Below, one piece after another: positions 8,279 through 18,399 of a stretch of DNA of 64,000 nucleotides. The translations under genes and the position numbers were made by a program. The stretch's first letter is position 1. Each line of letters opens with the position of its first letter. The notes below the pieces were generated by a model. It was not told the DNA's origin and ran no database searches. It was given only the letters and a program-made list of their open reading frames with translations. The stretch is from Pseudomonas lurida (lineage in GTDB: Bacteria > Pseudomonadota > Gammaproteobacteria > Pseudomonadales > Pseudomonadaceae): positions 3,827,501-3,891,500 of the forward strand of contig NZ_PDJB01000001.1 of assembly GCF_002563895.1 (NCBI RefSeq), written 5' to 3'.

Positions 8279-9442
8279 ATGAGTTACCCGTCCCTGAACT
8301 TCGCCCTCGGTGAAACCATCGACATGCTGCGCGACCAGGTGCAGTCCTTCGTGAGCAAGGAAATCGCGCCCCGCGCGGCCCAGATCGACATCGACAACCT
8401 GTTTCCCGCCGACCTGTGGCGCAAATTCGGCGACATGGGCTTGCTGGGCATCACCGTGCCGGAAGAATACGGCGGCGCCGGCCTGGGTTACCTGGCCCAC
8501 GTGGTGGCCATGGAAGAGATCAGCCGGGGCTCGGCGTCGGTGGCGTTGTCCTACGGCGCGCACTCCAACCTGTGTGTGAACCAGATCAACCGCAACGGCA
8601 ACCACGAGCAGAAACTCAAGTACCTGCCCGCACTCATCAGCGGCGAGCACGTCGGCGCCCTGGCCATGAGCGAGCCGAACGCCGGTTCCGATGTGGTCTC
8701 GATGAAGCTGCGCGCGGATAAACGCGGCGACCATTACGTGCTCAACGGGAGCAAGACCTGGATCACCAATGGCCCCGATGCCAGCACCTATGTGATCTAC
8801 GCCAAGACCGACCTGGAAAAGGGCCCGCACGGCATTACCGCGTTCATCGTCGAGCGCGACTGGAAAGGCTTCAGCCGCAGCAACAAGTTCGACAAGCTGG
8901 GCATGCGTGGCTCCAACACCTGCGAACTGTTCTTCGACGACGTGGAAGTGCCGGAGGAAAATATCCTCGGCGCGCTCAATGGTGGCGTGAAAGTGCTGAT
9001 GAGCGGCCTCGACTATGAGCGCGTGGTGCTGTCCGGCGGCCCTACCGGGATCATGCAGGCGTGCATGGACCTGATCGTTCCCTACATCCACGACCGTAAG
9101 CAGTTTGGCCAGAGCATCGGCGAATTCCAGCTGATCCAGGGCAAGGTCGCCGACATGTACACCCAGCTCAACGCCAGCCGCGCCTACCTCTACGCGGTGG
9201 CCCAGGCGTGCGAGCGTGGCGAGACCACGCGCAAGGATGCGGCCGGGGTGATTCTCTACAGCGCCGAACGCGCCACGCAAATGGCGCTCGACGCGATCCA
9301 GATCCTCGGTGGCAATGGCTACATCAACGAATTTCCGGCCGGGCGCCTGCTGCGCGACGCCAAGTTGTATGAAATCGGCGCCGGCACCAGTGAAATTCGC
9401 CGGATGCTGATCGGTCGCGAACTCTTCAACGAAACCCGCTGA
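8279..9442 (+). CDS. liuA: Isovaleryl-CoA dehydrogenase
   Basis: 387 aa acyl-CoA dehydrogenase that oxidises isovaleryl-CoA to 3-methylcrotonyl-CoA with FAD and ETF. The catalytic base of this subfamily is a Glu in the [14 protein letters not shown] segment, here about Glu247, which separates it from ordinary dehydrogenases with a C-terminal Glu. The FAD signatures [12 protein letters not shown] and [11 protein letters not shown] are present. First gene of the liuABCD operon; liuB starts 11 bp after its stop. The start ATG follows an AAGGT Shine-Dalgarno-like sequence. Confidence 0.94.
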   Translation: MSYPSLNFALGETIDMLRDQVQSFVSKEIAPRAAQIDIDNLFPADLWRKFGDMGLLGITVPEEYGGAGLGYLAHVVAMEEISRGSASVALSYGAHSNLCVNQINRNGNHEQKLKYLPALISGEHVGALAMSEPNAGSDVVSMKLRADKRGDHYVLNGSKTWITNGPDASTYVIYAKTDLEKGPHGITAFIVERDWKGFSRSNKFDKLGMRGSNTCELFFDDVEVPEENILGALNGGVKVLMSGLDYERVVLSGGPTGIMQACMDLIVPYIHDRKQFGQSIGEFQLIQGKVADMYTQLNASRAYLYAVAQACERGETTRKDAAGVILYSAERATQMALDAIQILGGNGYINEFPAGRLLRDAKLYEIGAGTSEIRRMLIGRELFNETR

Positions 9443-9453
9443 AGGAGCGCCCC

Positions 9454-11061
<1,608 letters not shown>

Positions 11062-11076
11062 ATGGAGCTGTACCCC

Positions 11077-11883
11077 ATGAGCGATTTCAACACCCTCGAA
11101 CTGATTACCGACAGCCGTGGCTTCGCCACGCTGTGGCTCAGTCGTGAAGCCAAGAACAACGCGTTCAATGCCGAAATGATCCGCGAACTGATCATCGCCC
11201 TCGATCAGGTGCAGGGCGATCCGTCCCTGCGCTTTCTCGTCCTGCGTGGGCGCGGCAAGCACTTCAGCGCCGGGGCCGACCTGGCCTGGATGCAGCAGTC
11301 GGCCGAACTGGACTACCACACCAACCTGGACGATGCCCGCGAACTGGCGGAGCTGATGTACAACCTGGCCAAGCTGAAGATCCCCACCCTCGCGGTGGTG
11401 CAAGGCGCGGCCTACGGTGGCGCGCTGGGCTTGATCAGTTGCTGCGATATGGCGATTGGCGCGGATGACGCGCAATTCTGCCTGTCGGAAGTGCGCATCG
11501 GCCTGGCGCCGGCGGTGATCAGCCCGTTCGTGGTGCAAGCCATTGGCGAACGCGCGGCGCGGCGTTATGCCCTGACCGCCGAGCGTTTTGGCGGCCAACG
11601 CGCGCGCGATATCGGTTTGTTGGCGGAAAGTTACCCCCTTGGCGAGCTGGACCATCAGGTGGAACAGTGGATCGCCAACCTGCTGCACAACAGCCCGGCG
11701 GCGATGCGTGCCAGCAAGGACTTGCTCCGCGAAGTGGGCCACGGCGCCCTCACCCCGGCCCTGCGCCGCTATTGCGAAAATGCCATTGCGCGCATTCGCG
11801 TCAGCGCCGAGGGCCAGGAAGGCTTGCGCGCCTTCCTGCAGAAACGTCCACCGAGTTGGCAGCCCCAGGAGCCGCGTTCATGA
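11077..11883 (+). CDS. liuC: Methylglutaconyl-CoA hydratase
   Basis: 268 aa enoyl-CoA hydratase/isomerase-fold protein that hydrates 3-methylglutaconyl-CoA to HMG-CoA. The oxyanion-hole segments HFSAGADLAWM and AYGGALGLISCCDMA are clear. An ATG at 11062 touches the liuB stop, but ATG 11077 has a GGAG Shine-Dalgarno sequence 9 bp upstream, so that start was chosen. The stop overlaps the liuD start by 4 bp (ATGA), implying translational coupling. Confidence 0.9.
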   Translation: MSDFNTLELITDSRGFATLWLSREAKNNAFNAEMIRELIIALDQVQGDPSLRFLVLRGRGKHFSAGADLAWMQQSAELDYHTNLDDARELAELMYNLAKLKIPTLAVVQGAAYGGALGLISCCDMAIGADDAQFCLSEVRIGLAPAVISPFVVQAIGERAARRYALTAERFGGQRARDIGLLAESYPLGELDHQVEQWIANLLHNSPAAMRASKDLLREVGHGALTPALRRYCENAIARIRVSAEGQEGLRAFLQKRPPSWQPQEPRS

Positions 11884-13805
11884 GCACATTGACGACACTG
11901 CTGGTGGCCAACCGGGGCGAGATTGCCTGTCGGGTGATGCGCACCGCCAAGGCCATGGGCCTGACCACTGTGGCAGTGCACAGCGCCACTGACCGCGATG
12001 CACGCCATAGCCGTGAGGCGGATATTCGTGTCGACCTGGGTGGCAGCAAGGCCACCGACAGCTACTTGCAAATCGACAAATTGATCGCCGCCGCCCAGGC
12101 CAGTGGCGCCCAGGCGATTCATCCAGGTTATGGCTTTTTGTCGGAAAACGCAGGGTTTGCCCGCGCGATTGAAGCAGCCGGCTTGATCTTCCTCGGCCCG
12201 CCCGCCTGCGCGATTGATGCCATGGGCAGCAAATCGGCCGCCAAGGCGCTGATGGAAACCGCAGGCGTGCCCCTGGTGCCGGGTTACCACGGCGCAGCCC
12301 AGGACCTGGAAACCTTCCGCGCCGCCTGCGAGCGCATCGGCTACCCCGTGCTGCTCAAGGCCACGGCCGGTGGCGGCGGCAAAGGCATGAAGGTGGTCGA
12401 GGACGTCAGCCAATTGGCCGAAGCTCTCGCGTCGGCCCAACGTGAAGCGCTGTCGTCCTTCGGCAATGGGCAGATGCTGGTGGAAAAGTACCTGCTCAAG
12501 CCTCGCCACGTGGAGATCCAGGTGTTTGCCGACAAGCATGGGCATTGCCTGTACCTCAATGAACGGGACTGCTCGATCCAGCGTCGTCACCAAAAAGTGG
12601 TCGAGGAAGCGCCTGCGCCGGGGTTGAGCGTGGAACAACGCAGGGCCATGGGCGAAGCCGCCGTGCGCGCAGCCCAGGCCATCGGCTATGTCGGGGCCGG
12701 CACCGTGGAGTTTTTGCTCGATGCGCGCGGCGAGTTCTTCTTCATGGAGATGAACACGCGGCTGCAGGTGGAGCACCCGGTGACCGAAGCGATTACCGGG
12801 CTGGACCTGGTGGCTTGGCAGATTCGCGTCGCCCAGGGCGAGGCGCTGCCGATCACCCAGGAGCAGGTGCCGCTGATCGGCCATGCGATTGAAGTGCGCC
12901 TGTATGCCGAGGACCCGGCCAATGATTTCTTGCCGGCCACCGGGCACCTGACGCTGTACCGCGAATCCACCCCGGGGCCGGGGCGCCGCGTGGACAGCGG
13001 TGTGGAGCAAGGCGACAGCGTATCGCCGTTCTACGACCCCATGCTCGGCAAGCTGATCGCCTGGGGCGAGGACCGGGAACAGGCGCGACTGCGGTTGTTG
13101 GGCATGCTCGACGAGTTTGCCGTGGGCGGGCTCAAGACCAACCTGAGCTTTTTGCGGCGCATCATCGGGCACCCTGCGTTTGCGGCGGCCGAGTTGGATA
13201 CCGGGTTCATTCCGCGTTACCAGGAAGAGCTGCTGCCAGCACCGGGAGCACTCAGCGATGAATTCTGGCAAGCCGCAGCGGCGGCCTACATCCAGAGCTT
13301 GCCGCCGGGTGATGGACCTTGGGCGGACACGCGGGGGTTTCGTGCCGGCCTGCCAGCCGAGGTTTCGCTGCATTTGTGCTGCAATGGCCAGGATCGACTG
13401 GTGACATTGGGCCCAGAGACGCCAACGTTGCGGGGTGAACAGTTGCTGATCGAGCAACAGGGCGTGCGCCGCAGCCATCTGGCGGTGCGTCATGGCCACA
13501 CGGTTTATCTGCGTTGGGATGGCGAGATGCAAGGCGTGACGCTCTTCGACCCGATTGCAGCCGTCGAGGCCAGCCAGTCTCACCAGGGCGGCCTGACAGC
13601 GCCTATGAACGGCAGCATTGTGCGAGTACTGGTAGAGGTGGGCCAGCAGGTGGAGGCCGGCACGCAACTGGTGGTGCTGGAAGCGATGAAGATGGAACAC
13701 AGCATCCGCGCACCCCAGGCCGGGGTGGTCAAGGCACTGTTCTGCCAGGAAGGCGAAATGGTCGCGGAAGGTTGCGCGTTGGTGGAACTCGAAACGGCGG
13801 GTTAA
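11880..13805 (+). CDS. liuD: Methylcrotonyl-CoA carboxylase, biotin-carrying (alpha) subunit
   Basis: 641 aa. The order is a biotin carboxylase N-terminal domain (LLVANRGEIACRV), an ATP-grasp with the glycine-rich loop TAGGGGKGMKVV, the MNTRLQVEHPVTE signature, a middle domain, and a C-terminal biotinyl domain with the EAMKMEH motif; the biotin-accepting Lys is residue 604. Carboxylates biotin with bicarbonate and ATP. The ATG overlaps the liuC stop as ATGA. The reading frame continues upstream into liuC, but that extension has no homologous look. The 3' end overlaps the convergent S24-like gene by 4 bp. Confidence 0.94.
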   Translation: MSTLTTLLVANRGEIACRVMRTAKAMGLTTVAVHSATDRDARHSREADIRVDLGGSKATDSYLQIDKLIAAAQASGAQAIHPGYGFLSENAGFARAIEAAGLIFLGPPACAIDAMGSKSAAKALMETAGVPLVPGYHGAAQDLETFRAACERIGYPVLLKATAGGGGKGMKVVEDVSQLAEALASAQREALSSFGNGQMLVEKYLLKPRHVEIQVFADKHGHCLYLNERDCSIQRRHQKVVEEAPAPGLSVEQRRAMGEAAVRAAQAIGYVGAGTVEFLLDARGEFFFMEMNTRLQVEHPVTEAITGLDLVAWQIRVAQGEALPITQEQVPLIGHAIEVRLYAEDPANDFLPATGHLTLYRESTPGPGRRVDSGVEQGDSVSPFYDPMLGKLIAWGEDREQARLRLLGMLDEFAVGGLKTNLSFLRRIIGHPAFAAAELDTGFIPRYQEELLPAPGALSDEFWQAAAAAYIQSLPPGDGPWADTRGFRAGLPAEVSLHLCCNGQDRLVTLGPETPTLRGEQLLIEQQGVRRSHLAVRHGHTVYLRWDGEMQGVTLFDPIAAVEASQSHQGGLTAPMNGSIVRVLVEVGQQVEAGTQLVVLEAMKMEHSIRAPQAGVVKALFCQEGEMVAEGCALVELETAG

Positions 13806-14434
13806 AACTTTGCCGTAGCCTGCACGACCACACCAAGAACTCGACAATCGGCGGTCAACAACTGTTTCGGATAGGTGGGATTGAGCGGCACCAAGTAGCG
13901 CTGGCCGCCCTCTTCCAGCAACTGGCGAAAGGTCGCCTGGGGACGCTCTGCCCACTGGGCAACCACCAGTCTGCCGGGTTCGGCGGCAATGGCCGGGTCG
14001 ACCAGGATCATCATTCCCGCACTGACGCTCAGGCCGCTGGGCGCAGTCATGGCGTCGCCCGTGACCGGCAGCCAGAACGCGTCGCCATGGGCCTGATAAT
14101 CCGTCAATTCGAAGCGGGCTGCGCCGTAGGCCGCTCGCTCTTCGCGAACTTCGCACAGCCTTTTCCAATCGCTGACCGGGTAACGGAAATACGGGTTGTA
14201 GTTTTTTCGCGGGGGCGCTTGATTGGCACGCTCGCGAATATCCAGCGCAACTTCCAGGTACCCCAGCCCCAGCGCTGCCAGCACCCGGTTCATGTCCACC
14301 AGGCTCGGCGCACGGCGTTTGTTGAGCCAATGGCCAACGCCGCCCTGGGACATGCCCAGGCGCTCCGCCAGTTCACCCTGCGTGACCTTGCGGTCTTCCA
14401 TGTTGGCCCTGACCAACGCGATCCAGTTATCCAT
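13802..14434 (-). CDS. HTH/S24-fold repressor lacking the autocleavage dyad
   Basis: 210 aa. The XRE-type HTH is at residues 10-60 (VTQGELAERLGMSQGGVGHWL), followed by a LexA/CI-type S24 domain (about 115-205). In active family members the motif is GDSM with catalytic Ser and a later Lys in a T-F-K or V-K context. Here the codons give GDAM (Ser to Ala, GCC) and ATFRQL (Lys to Arg, CGC), so self-cleavage should be impossible. The remaining S24 signature (LILVDP-like MMILVDP, YLVPLNPTYP) is intact. It may act as a constitutive or ligand-controlled repressor, perhaps of itself and the divergent DUF6124 gene. No phage genes are nearby. Confidence 0.8.
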   Translation of the reverse strand: MDNWIALVRANMEDRKVTQGELAERLGMSQGGVGHWLNKRRAPSLVDMNRVLAALGLGYLEVALDIRERANQAPPRKNYNPYFRYPVSDWKRLCEVREERAAYGAARFELTDYQAHGDAFWLPVTGDAMTAPSGLSVSAGMMILVDPAIAAEPGRLVVAQWAERPQATFRQLLEEGGQRYLVPLNPTYPKQLLTADCRVLGVVVQATAKF

Positions 14435-14508
14435 GGGGGCTGACGATACGTCACGCAGGTTTCAGGGCAATAAACAGTTTGTAGTAATCCATAAAACGAC
14501 ATAAATAC

Positions 14509-14521
14509 GATACGTACTATC
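14509..14521. promoter_or_regulatory. Possible operator between S24-like repressor and DUF6124
   Basis: GATA-CGTAC-TATC is a short interrupted inverted repeat in the AT-rich 131-bp divergent region. It is only a candidate, based on symmetry and place. Confidence 0.25.
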
Positions 14522-14565
14522 ATCGGACATAAGGTTTTCGACACCCACCCAGAGTACCGCCCCTT

Positions 14566-14916
14566 ATGACGACAAGCCCGTATCTCCTGCCCGAAATCCC
14601 TGAAGACGCCGAACTGCACGACCTGCGCAGCAGCGGCGCCGCCCAGCGTGCGTTGGACTTTTACTTGAAAGAAGATATGTCGGCATCAGTCCCTGATGGG
14701 ACGCTGTTTGCCATCAAGCCAGGCATCAGCCAGGAAGAAGCCCTGGTGCATGCCTCCGATCTGTTGCGCAGCGCAGCGGCCACGGCGTATGAATCAGCGA
14801 GCAGCCATCAGGGCAGTCATCGGGACCTGGCGTTTTCAGTGGTGTATTTGATCGATATGGCGAAAGCGATGGTGGAGCGTTCGTTGCAGGTGCCAGAGGC
14901 TCAGGCGAACGGCTAA
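14566..14916 (+). CDS. DUF6124 family protein
   Basis: 116 aa. It matches my memory of the Pseudomonas DUF6124 family: an N-terminal stretch with AAQRALDFYL, a central LFAIKPGISQEEALVHASDLLRSA helix-rich part, and a C-terminal helix ending in MAKAMVERSLQ. No signal peptide or membrane segment. No biochemical function is known to me. Divergent from the S24-fold repressor, which could control it; prrF begins 77 bp downstream. Confidence 0.75.
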   Translation: MTTSPYLLPEIPEDAELHDLRSSGAAQRALDFYLKEDMSASVPDGTLFAIKPGISQEEALVHASDLLRSAAATAYESASSHQGSHRDLAFSVVYLIDMAKAMVERSLQVPEAQANG

Positions 14917-14959
14917 CAGGCGCGAAGAAAAAAAATTTCTATCTCGTGGATAAAAACAT

Positions 14960-14988
14960 TTGACTTGCAAATGATAATGATTATTATT
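14960..14988 (+). promoter_or_regulatory. prrF promoter with overlapping Fur box
   Basis: The -35 is TTGACT (14960-14965) and the -10 is TATTAT (14982-14987), 16 bp apart. The spacer and -10 are covered by GATAATGATTATTATT (14973-14988), a clear Fur box. Iron-loaded Fur would shut the promoter. Confidence 0.85.
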
Positions 14989-14993
14989 GGACC

Positions 14994-15109
14994 CAGCTGA
15001 TCGCGAGATCAGTCGATAGACCAAGGGACCTTAGGTCGGACTCTTGGAATATCTCCTCATCAGGCTAATCACGGTTTTTGACCCGGCTCTTTGGCCGGGT
15101 CTTTTTTTT
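14994..15109 (+). ncRNA. prrF: PrrF-type iron-responsive small RNA
   Basis: About 116 nt, as in P. aeruginosa PrrF1/2. It carries the highly conserved core TCTCCTCATCAGGCTAATCA (about 15052-15071) that base-pairs with mRNAs of iron-containing and other proteins, and a 5' hairpin CTGATCGCGAGATCAG. It ends in a terminator with an 8-bp stem. A Fur box covers its promoter. Only one copy is in this window, so the number (PrrF1 or PrrF2) cannot be assigned. Confidence 0.92.
15080..15109 (+). terminator. Terminator of prrF
   Basis: GACCCGGC, loop TCTTTG, GCCGGGTC, followed by eight T. Confidence 0.92.
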
Positions 15110-15240
15110 GCCAGTTTTCCTGGCATGGCTTCAGGCTAATGAAGACTGTGTGTTGCTCGATGGCGCGCATGGTAGCAAAAGACCATCGCTAAAAGAAAGC
15201 CAGGCGGACGCTCTAGCCCAGATCTTTGCGAAATAGCGCT

Positions 15241-15255
15241 TGAGAATCAATCTCA
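15241..15255. promoter_or_regulatory. Weak Fur-like site upstream of the M14 peptidase
   Basis: TGAGAATCAATCTCA fits the 7-1-7 Fur pattern TGATAATnATTATCA with three mismatches and is symmetric in itself. It lies 128 bp before the M14 gene. Apart from it I see nothing definite in 15110-15382. Confidence 0.3.
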
Positions 15256-15382
15256 TAGATTCTAAGCTGCTGCGGCGTCACGGATGACGCCCCCCTCCCC
15301 CGCGCAACAATTTTGCATCCAGCCTTTACCAGACTCCTGTGTAATATAGCCGCCACAACACTCATATTCAGGCAACCAGACT

Positions 15383-16534
15383 ATGACCGTGGCCTTGACG
15401 TCCATCAGGATCAGCACCGACTTCGACAGTGGCAATATCCAGGTACTGGATGCCCATGACTCCTATCAGTTGCTGCTGGCAATCGAACCCGATACGCGCA
15501 GTGCACACTTCCAGTGGTTCCACTTCAAGGCCGAAGGCATGCACGTGGGCCACACCCACACCTTTCGCCTGAGCAATGCTGGCAAGTCGTCTTACCCACA
15601 CGCGTGGAGCGGCTACAACGCGGTAGCGTCCTACGACCATATCAACTGGTTCAGGGTGCCCTCGCGCTTTGATGGGGAAATCCTGCATATCAGCCTTGAG
15701 ACCCGCGAGAAACAAGCCTGGTTTGCCTATTTCGAACCCTACAGCCGCGAACGCCACGACTGGCTGATCGAGCAGGCCCTGAGTCGCGCTGACACCCAGT
15801 TGCTGGCGACCGGGAAAAGCGTCGAAGGCCGAGATATCCAGCTGCTACGGCGTGGCAAGGGTGGCGAGGGCCGACGCAAGATCTGGATCATCGCCCAACA
15901 GCATCCTGGCGAGCACATGGCCGAATGGTTCATGGAAGGCATCATCGAACGCCTGCAACAAGACGGCGACGACGAGATGAAAAAACTACTGAAAGTCGCC
16001 GACCTGTACCTGGTGCCCAACATGAACCCGGACGGTGCCTTCCACGGCCACCTGCGCACCAACGCCATGGGCCAGGACCTTAACCGCGCCTGGCAGAGCG
16101 CCAGCCAGGAGATCAGCCCGGAAGTACTGTTCGTACAACAACAGATGGAAACGTACGGCGTCGACCTGTTCCTTGATGTTCACGGCGACGAAGAAATCCC
16201 CTACGTCTTCACGGCCGGCTGCGAAGGCAACCCCGGCTATACCCCGCGTATCGAGGCGCTGGAAAAGCACTTCCGCAGCCACTTGAGCAGCCTGACCCGT
16301 GACTTCCAGACCACCCATGGCTACACCCGCGACCTGCCGGGCCAGGCCAACATGACGCTGGCGTGCAACGCGGTAGGCCAGAAATACGACTGCCTGTCCC
16401 TGACCCTTGAAATGCCATTCAAGGACAACGACGACGCGCCTAACGCGAAAACCGGCTGGTCAGGTGAACGCTCCAAGCAGCTGGGCAAGGACGTATTGAG
16501 TACGGTCGCTGACATCGTGACGACCCTACGCTAA
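15383..16534 (+). CDS. M14-family cytosolic metallocarboxypeptidase
   Basis: 383 aa. About residues 1-150 form a beta-rich N-terminal domain (cytosolic carboxypeptidase type), followed by a zinc carboxypeptidase domain with the HPGE motif (QQHPGEHMAEWF, zinc His and Glu), the NMNPDGAFHGHLRTN segment with the substrate-binding Asn-Arg, a third zinc ligand in LDVHGDEEIP, and the catalytic Glu in SLTLEMPFKDN. Presumably trims C-terminal residues from peptides or proteins in the cytoplasm; no signal peptide is seen. The start is an ATG after AACCAGACT. Substrate unknown. Confidence 0.88.
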   Translation: MTVALTSIRISTDFDSGNIQVLDAHDSYQLLLAIEPDTRSAHFQWFHFKAEGMHVGHTHTFRLSNAGKSSYPHAWSGYNAVASYDHINWFRVPSRFDGEILHISLETREKQAWFAYFEPYSRERHDWLIEQALSRADTQLLATGKSVEGRDIQLLRRGKGGEGRRKIWIIAQQHPGEHMAEWFMEGIIERLQQDGDDEMKKLLKVADLYLVPNMNPDGAFHGHLRTNAMGQDLNRAWQSASQEISPEVLFVQQQMETYGVDLFLDVHGDEEIPYVFTAGCEGNPGYTPRIEALEKHFRSHLSSLTRDFQTTHGYTRDLPGQANMTLACNAVGQKYDCLSLTLEMPFKDNDDAPNAKTGWSGERSKQLGKDVLSTVADIVTTLR

Positions 16535-16563
16535 CGCTGCGGTAACCGGCTTGTCGGCGATGA

Positions 16564-16624
16564 GGCCCTTGATGACTGCATGGCTTTGAAGGGCGCCATC
16601 GCCGGCAAGCCTGTTCCTACACGC
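16564..16624. repeat. REP-like element overlapping the end of the cytochrome gene
   Basis: A diverged REP core of the type GCCATCGCCGGCAAGCCTG, followed by TTCCTACACGCG, sits between the M14 and cytochrome b561 genes, and its end overlaps the stop codon of the latter. Confidence 0.5.
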
Positions 16625-17159
16625 GCTTGCTGCCGGTCATGCTCTGCAACACGCCATCGCGCCGGATCAACCCATGGAACAGCGCCGCCGCCAGGTGCAA
16701 CAACACCGTCAGGAACAGCAGGTACGCCAAAAACCCATGGGCCTTGCGCAGCACCGCGAACAACGGTGCATTCGCGCCCACCAGCGCCGGCAATTGCACC
16801 GAGCTGCTGAGCATCACCGGGTCACCCGCCGCCGAAATCATCGCCCAGCCCAGCAGCGGCAATACCAGCATCAAGGCATACAGCACCAAGTGGGAGGCCT
16901 TGGCTGCCAACACTTGCCAAAGCGGCAAGTCGCTGGGCAACGGCGGTTGGCGTGTGGAGAAGCGCACCACCAGCCGCACGATCACCAAGGCCAGGATCGC
17001 GATGCCCAGCGGCTTGTGCAGGTGGATCAACCATTCATGCCGTTCTGAGACAGAGGCCGCCAGGCCCGCGCCGATGAACAGCATGGCGATGACCATCAGC
17101 GCCATCAGCCAGTGCAGCAGGCGCGCCAGGGGCGCGAAAAACCGTGGTTGGGCATTCAT
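16617..17159 (-). CDS. Cytochrome b561
   Basis: 180 aa, four predicted transmembrane helices (about 12-32, 45-65, 90-110 and 140-165). The His residues that would bind two b hemes include His16 (LLHWLMAL), the IHLHKPLG pair and His in KAHGFLAYL and VLLHLAA. A quinone-linked inner-membrane electron carrier, here probably feeding or draining the neighbouring catalase-like peroxidase. The start overlaps the end of that gene by 4 bp, so they form one operon under the ECF promoter. Catalase-cytochrome b561 pairs next to ECF sigma genes are known in other proteobacteria. Confidence 0.88.
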   Translation of the reverse strand: MNAQPRFFAPLARLLHWLMALMVIAMLFIGAGLAASVSERHEWLIHLHKPLGIAILALVIVRLVVRFSTRQPPLPSDLPLWQVLAAKASHLVLYALMLVLPLLGWAMISAAGDPVMLSSSVQLPALVGANAPLFAVLRKAHGFLAYLLFLTVLLHLAAALFHGLIRRDGVLQSMTGSKRV

Positions 17160-18238
17160 GGCTTCGACTCCTGAGGGGCGCTGTGCAACGAGCTGACTTC
17201 GCCGGCGCGGCGCAGATAAGAACTGGCATACGCCGCAGAACGTGCTGCCAGCAAGGGGTCATTGGAGGCTTCGATGCCACGGGGCAGAATCAGCGGGTCG
17301 AAGTTGATATCGCGGCAATCACCGTCCGCTTGCGGCTGGCTGCTTTGCACGACCAGGGTGCCGGCGTTGATGACCTTATGCTCGCCGGTCCAGGCCTTGC
17401 TCGCATCGTCCAGCGGGTCGCCGGGGTTGGCTAGCGTCATGTTCAACTGCCAGCGCAGCGGCCCGGCTGCCAGGCGCTGCACCAGGTCTTTTTCGAGGAA
17501 GTCACTCCCCGCCGGCGCGGCATCCCCCGCCGCATCCTGACTCTGGGGCACGACGCCCCAACGCACGGCCTGGCGCTTGCCATCGGCGCCCACCAGATAA
17601 AACGCGTTGATACCGTTGTACGTTTCAGTCGCATAACTGGCAGACGGCTTGGCGGTCTTGACCCAGGCCAAAAACGGCGCGGACTCGGGGTGGGCGGCAA
17701 AAAACGCGGGCATGCTCGCCGGGTTCGGCTTGCCGGTGGCAGGGTCCGGTGCGCCGGCCTTGAGCAACTGGTAGAACGCTTCGGGTGTGCCCACCGGGAA
17801 CACCGGCATGCTGTTCATGCCGGTGCGCCACTGCTGGCCGTTGGCCTGGCTCAATTGCACGGCAAAACTACGGATCGGCACACTGCTGTCCGGCGCATAG
17901 GGGTTGCCGCTGGGCAAGGCAAACCGGCCGATCAGCGGGGTCTTGGCCTCGGTGAACACCTGGGCGCTGGAGTAGGCACGGGCTTCGGGACTGCTCTCGA
18001 AATACCCTGCGACACACACACCCTTGGCATGGTTACGGCGGAAGCCGGGGTGCACGCCATTACTGGCTTCCAGGGCGTTGACCAGGGTTTTCGGGCGCAG
18101 GCGCTGTGGGTCGAGGGTGCCATTGACGTAGGCAAATGCCCCCGCCACAACCGCAACCACGGCACCGATACCCGCCAGGCGCGCGATAAGGCTTGCCGTG
18201 CTCAGCGGGGGACGGGGCGGTGATGAGTGATCTACCAT
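17156..18238 (-). CDS. Catalase-related peroxidase (SrpA-type)
   Basis: 360 aa heme protein, shorter than classic catalases. An N-terminal hydrophobic helix (residues 17-40) directs it to the membrane or periplasm. The distal His is in GFRRNHAKGVCV (about residue 70), and the proximal heme Tyr motif RSAAY is near residue 338. The SrpA-like group behaves as peroxidases more than catalases. The ATG has GGAG at good spacing. Transcribed from a predicted ECF promoter in the 161-bp divergent region; the cytochrome b561 gene overlaps its end. Confidence 0.88.
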   Translation of the reverse strand: MVDHSSPPRPPLSTASLIARLAGIGAVVAVVAGAFAYVNGTLDPQRLRPKTLVNALEASNGVHPGFRRNHAKGVCVAGYFESSPEARAYSSAQVFTEAKTPLIGRFALPSGNPYAPDSSVPIRSFAVQLSQANGQQWRTGMNSMPVFPVGTPEAFYQLLKAGAPDPATGKPNPASMPAFFAAHPESAPFLAWVKTAKPSASYATETYNGINAFYLVGADGKRQAVRWGVVPQSQDAAGDAAPAGSDFLEKDLVQRLAAGPLRWQLNMTLANPGDPLDDASKAWTGEHKVINAGTLVVQSSQPQADGDCRDINFDPLILPRGIEASNDPLLAARSAAYASSYLRRAGEVSSLHSAPQESKP

Positions 18239-18290
18239 GAAGAAACTCCAGGGCCAAAGCCCTTAGGGATGAACATTAGGTCGGAGCATT

Positions 18291-18317
18291 AAGACGAACG
18301 CCGATCGGCTCTATTCC
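18291..18317 (-). promoter_or_regulatory. ECF-type promoter of catalase-cytochrome operon
   Basis: Read on the minus strand: GGAATA (18317-18312), 15 bp, CGTCTT (18296-18291). The same elements and spacing occur on the other strand for the sigma gene itself. Confidence 0.75.
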
Positions 18318-18345
18318 CCGGCCCTGGATTTATTTCCCAACGCGG

Positions 18346-18372
18346 GGAATAACCTTCGACGCCGCACGTCTC
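18346..18372 (+). promoter_or_regulatory. ECF-type autoregulatory promoter of the sigma gene
   Basis: GGAATA (18346-18351), 15 bp, CGTCTC (18367-18372), 28 bp before the sigma-factor start. Confidence 0.75.
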
Positions 18373-18399
18373 TCTAGTCCCAGCGTAGTAAACAGCCCG

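Noticed and set aside
8131..8280. 50-codon N-terminal extension of the acyl-CoA synthetase
   Set aside because: It would cover both LiuR operators; ATG 8130 has a good ribosome site and starts the family's N-terminus.
11769..14330. 853-codon antisense frame opposite liuCD and the S24-like gene
   Set aside because: Mirror frame of high-GC genes; product has no domain order, and the opposite genes are certain.
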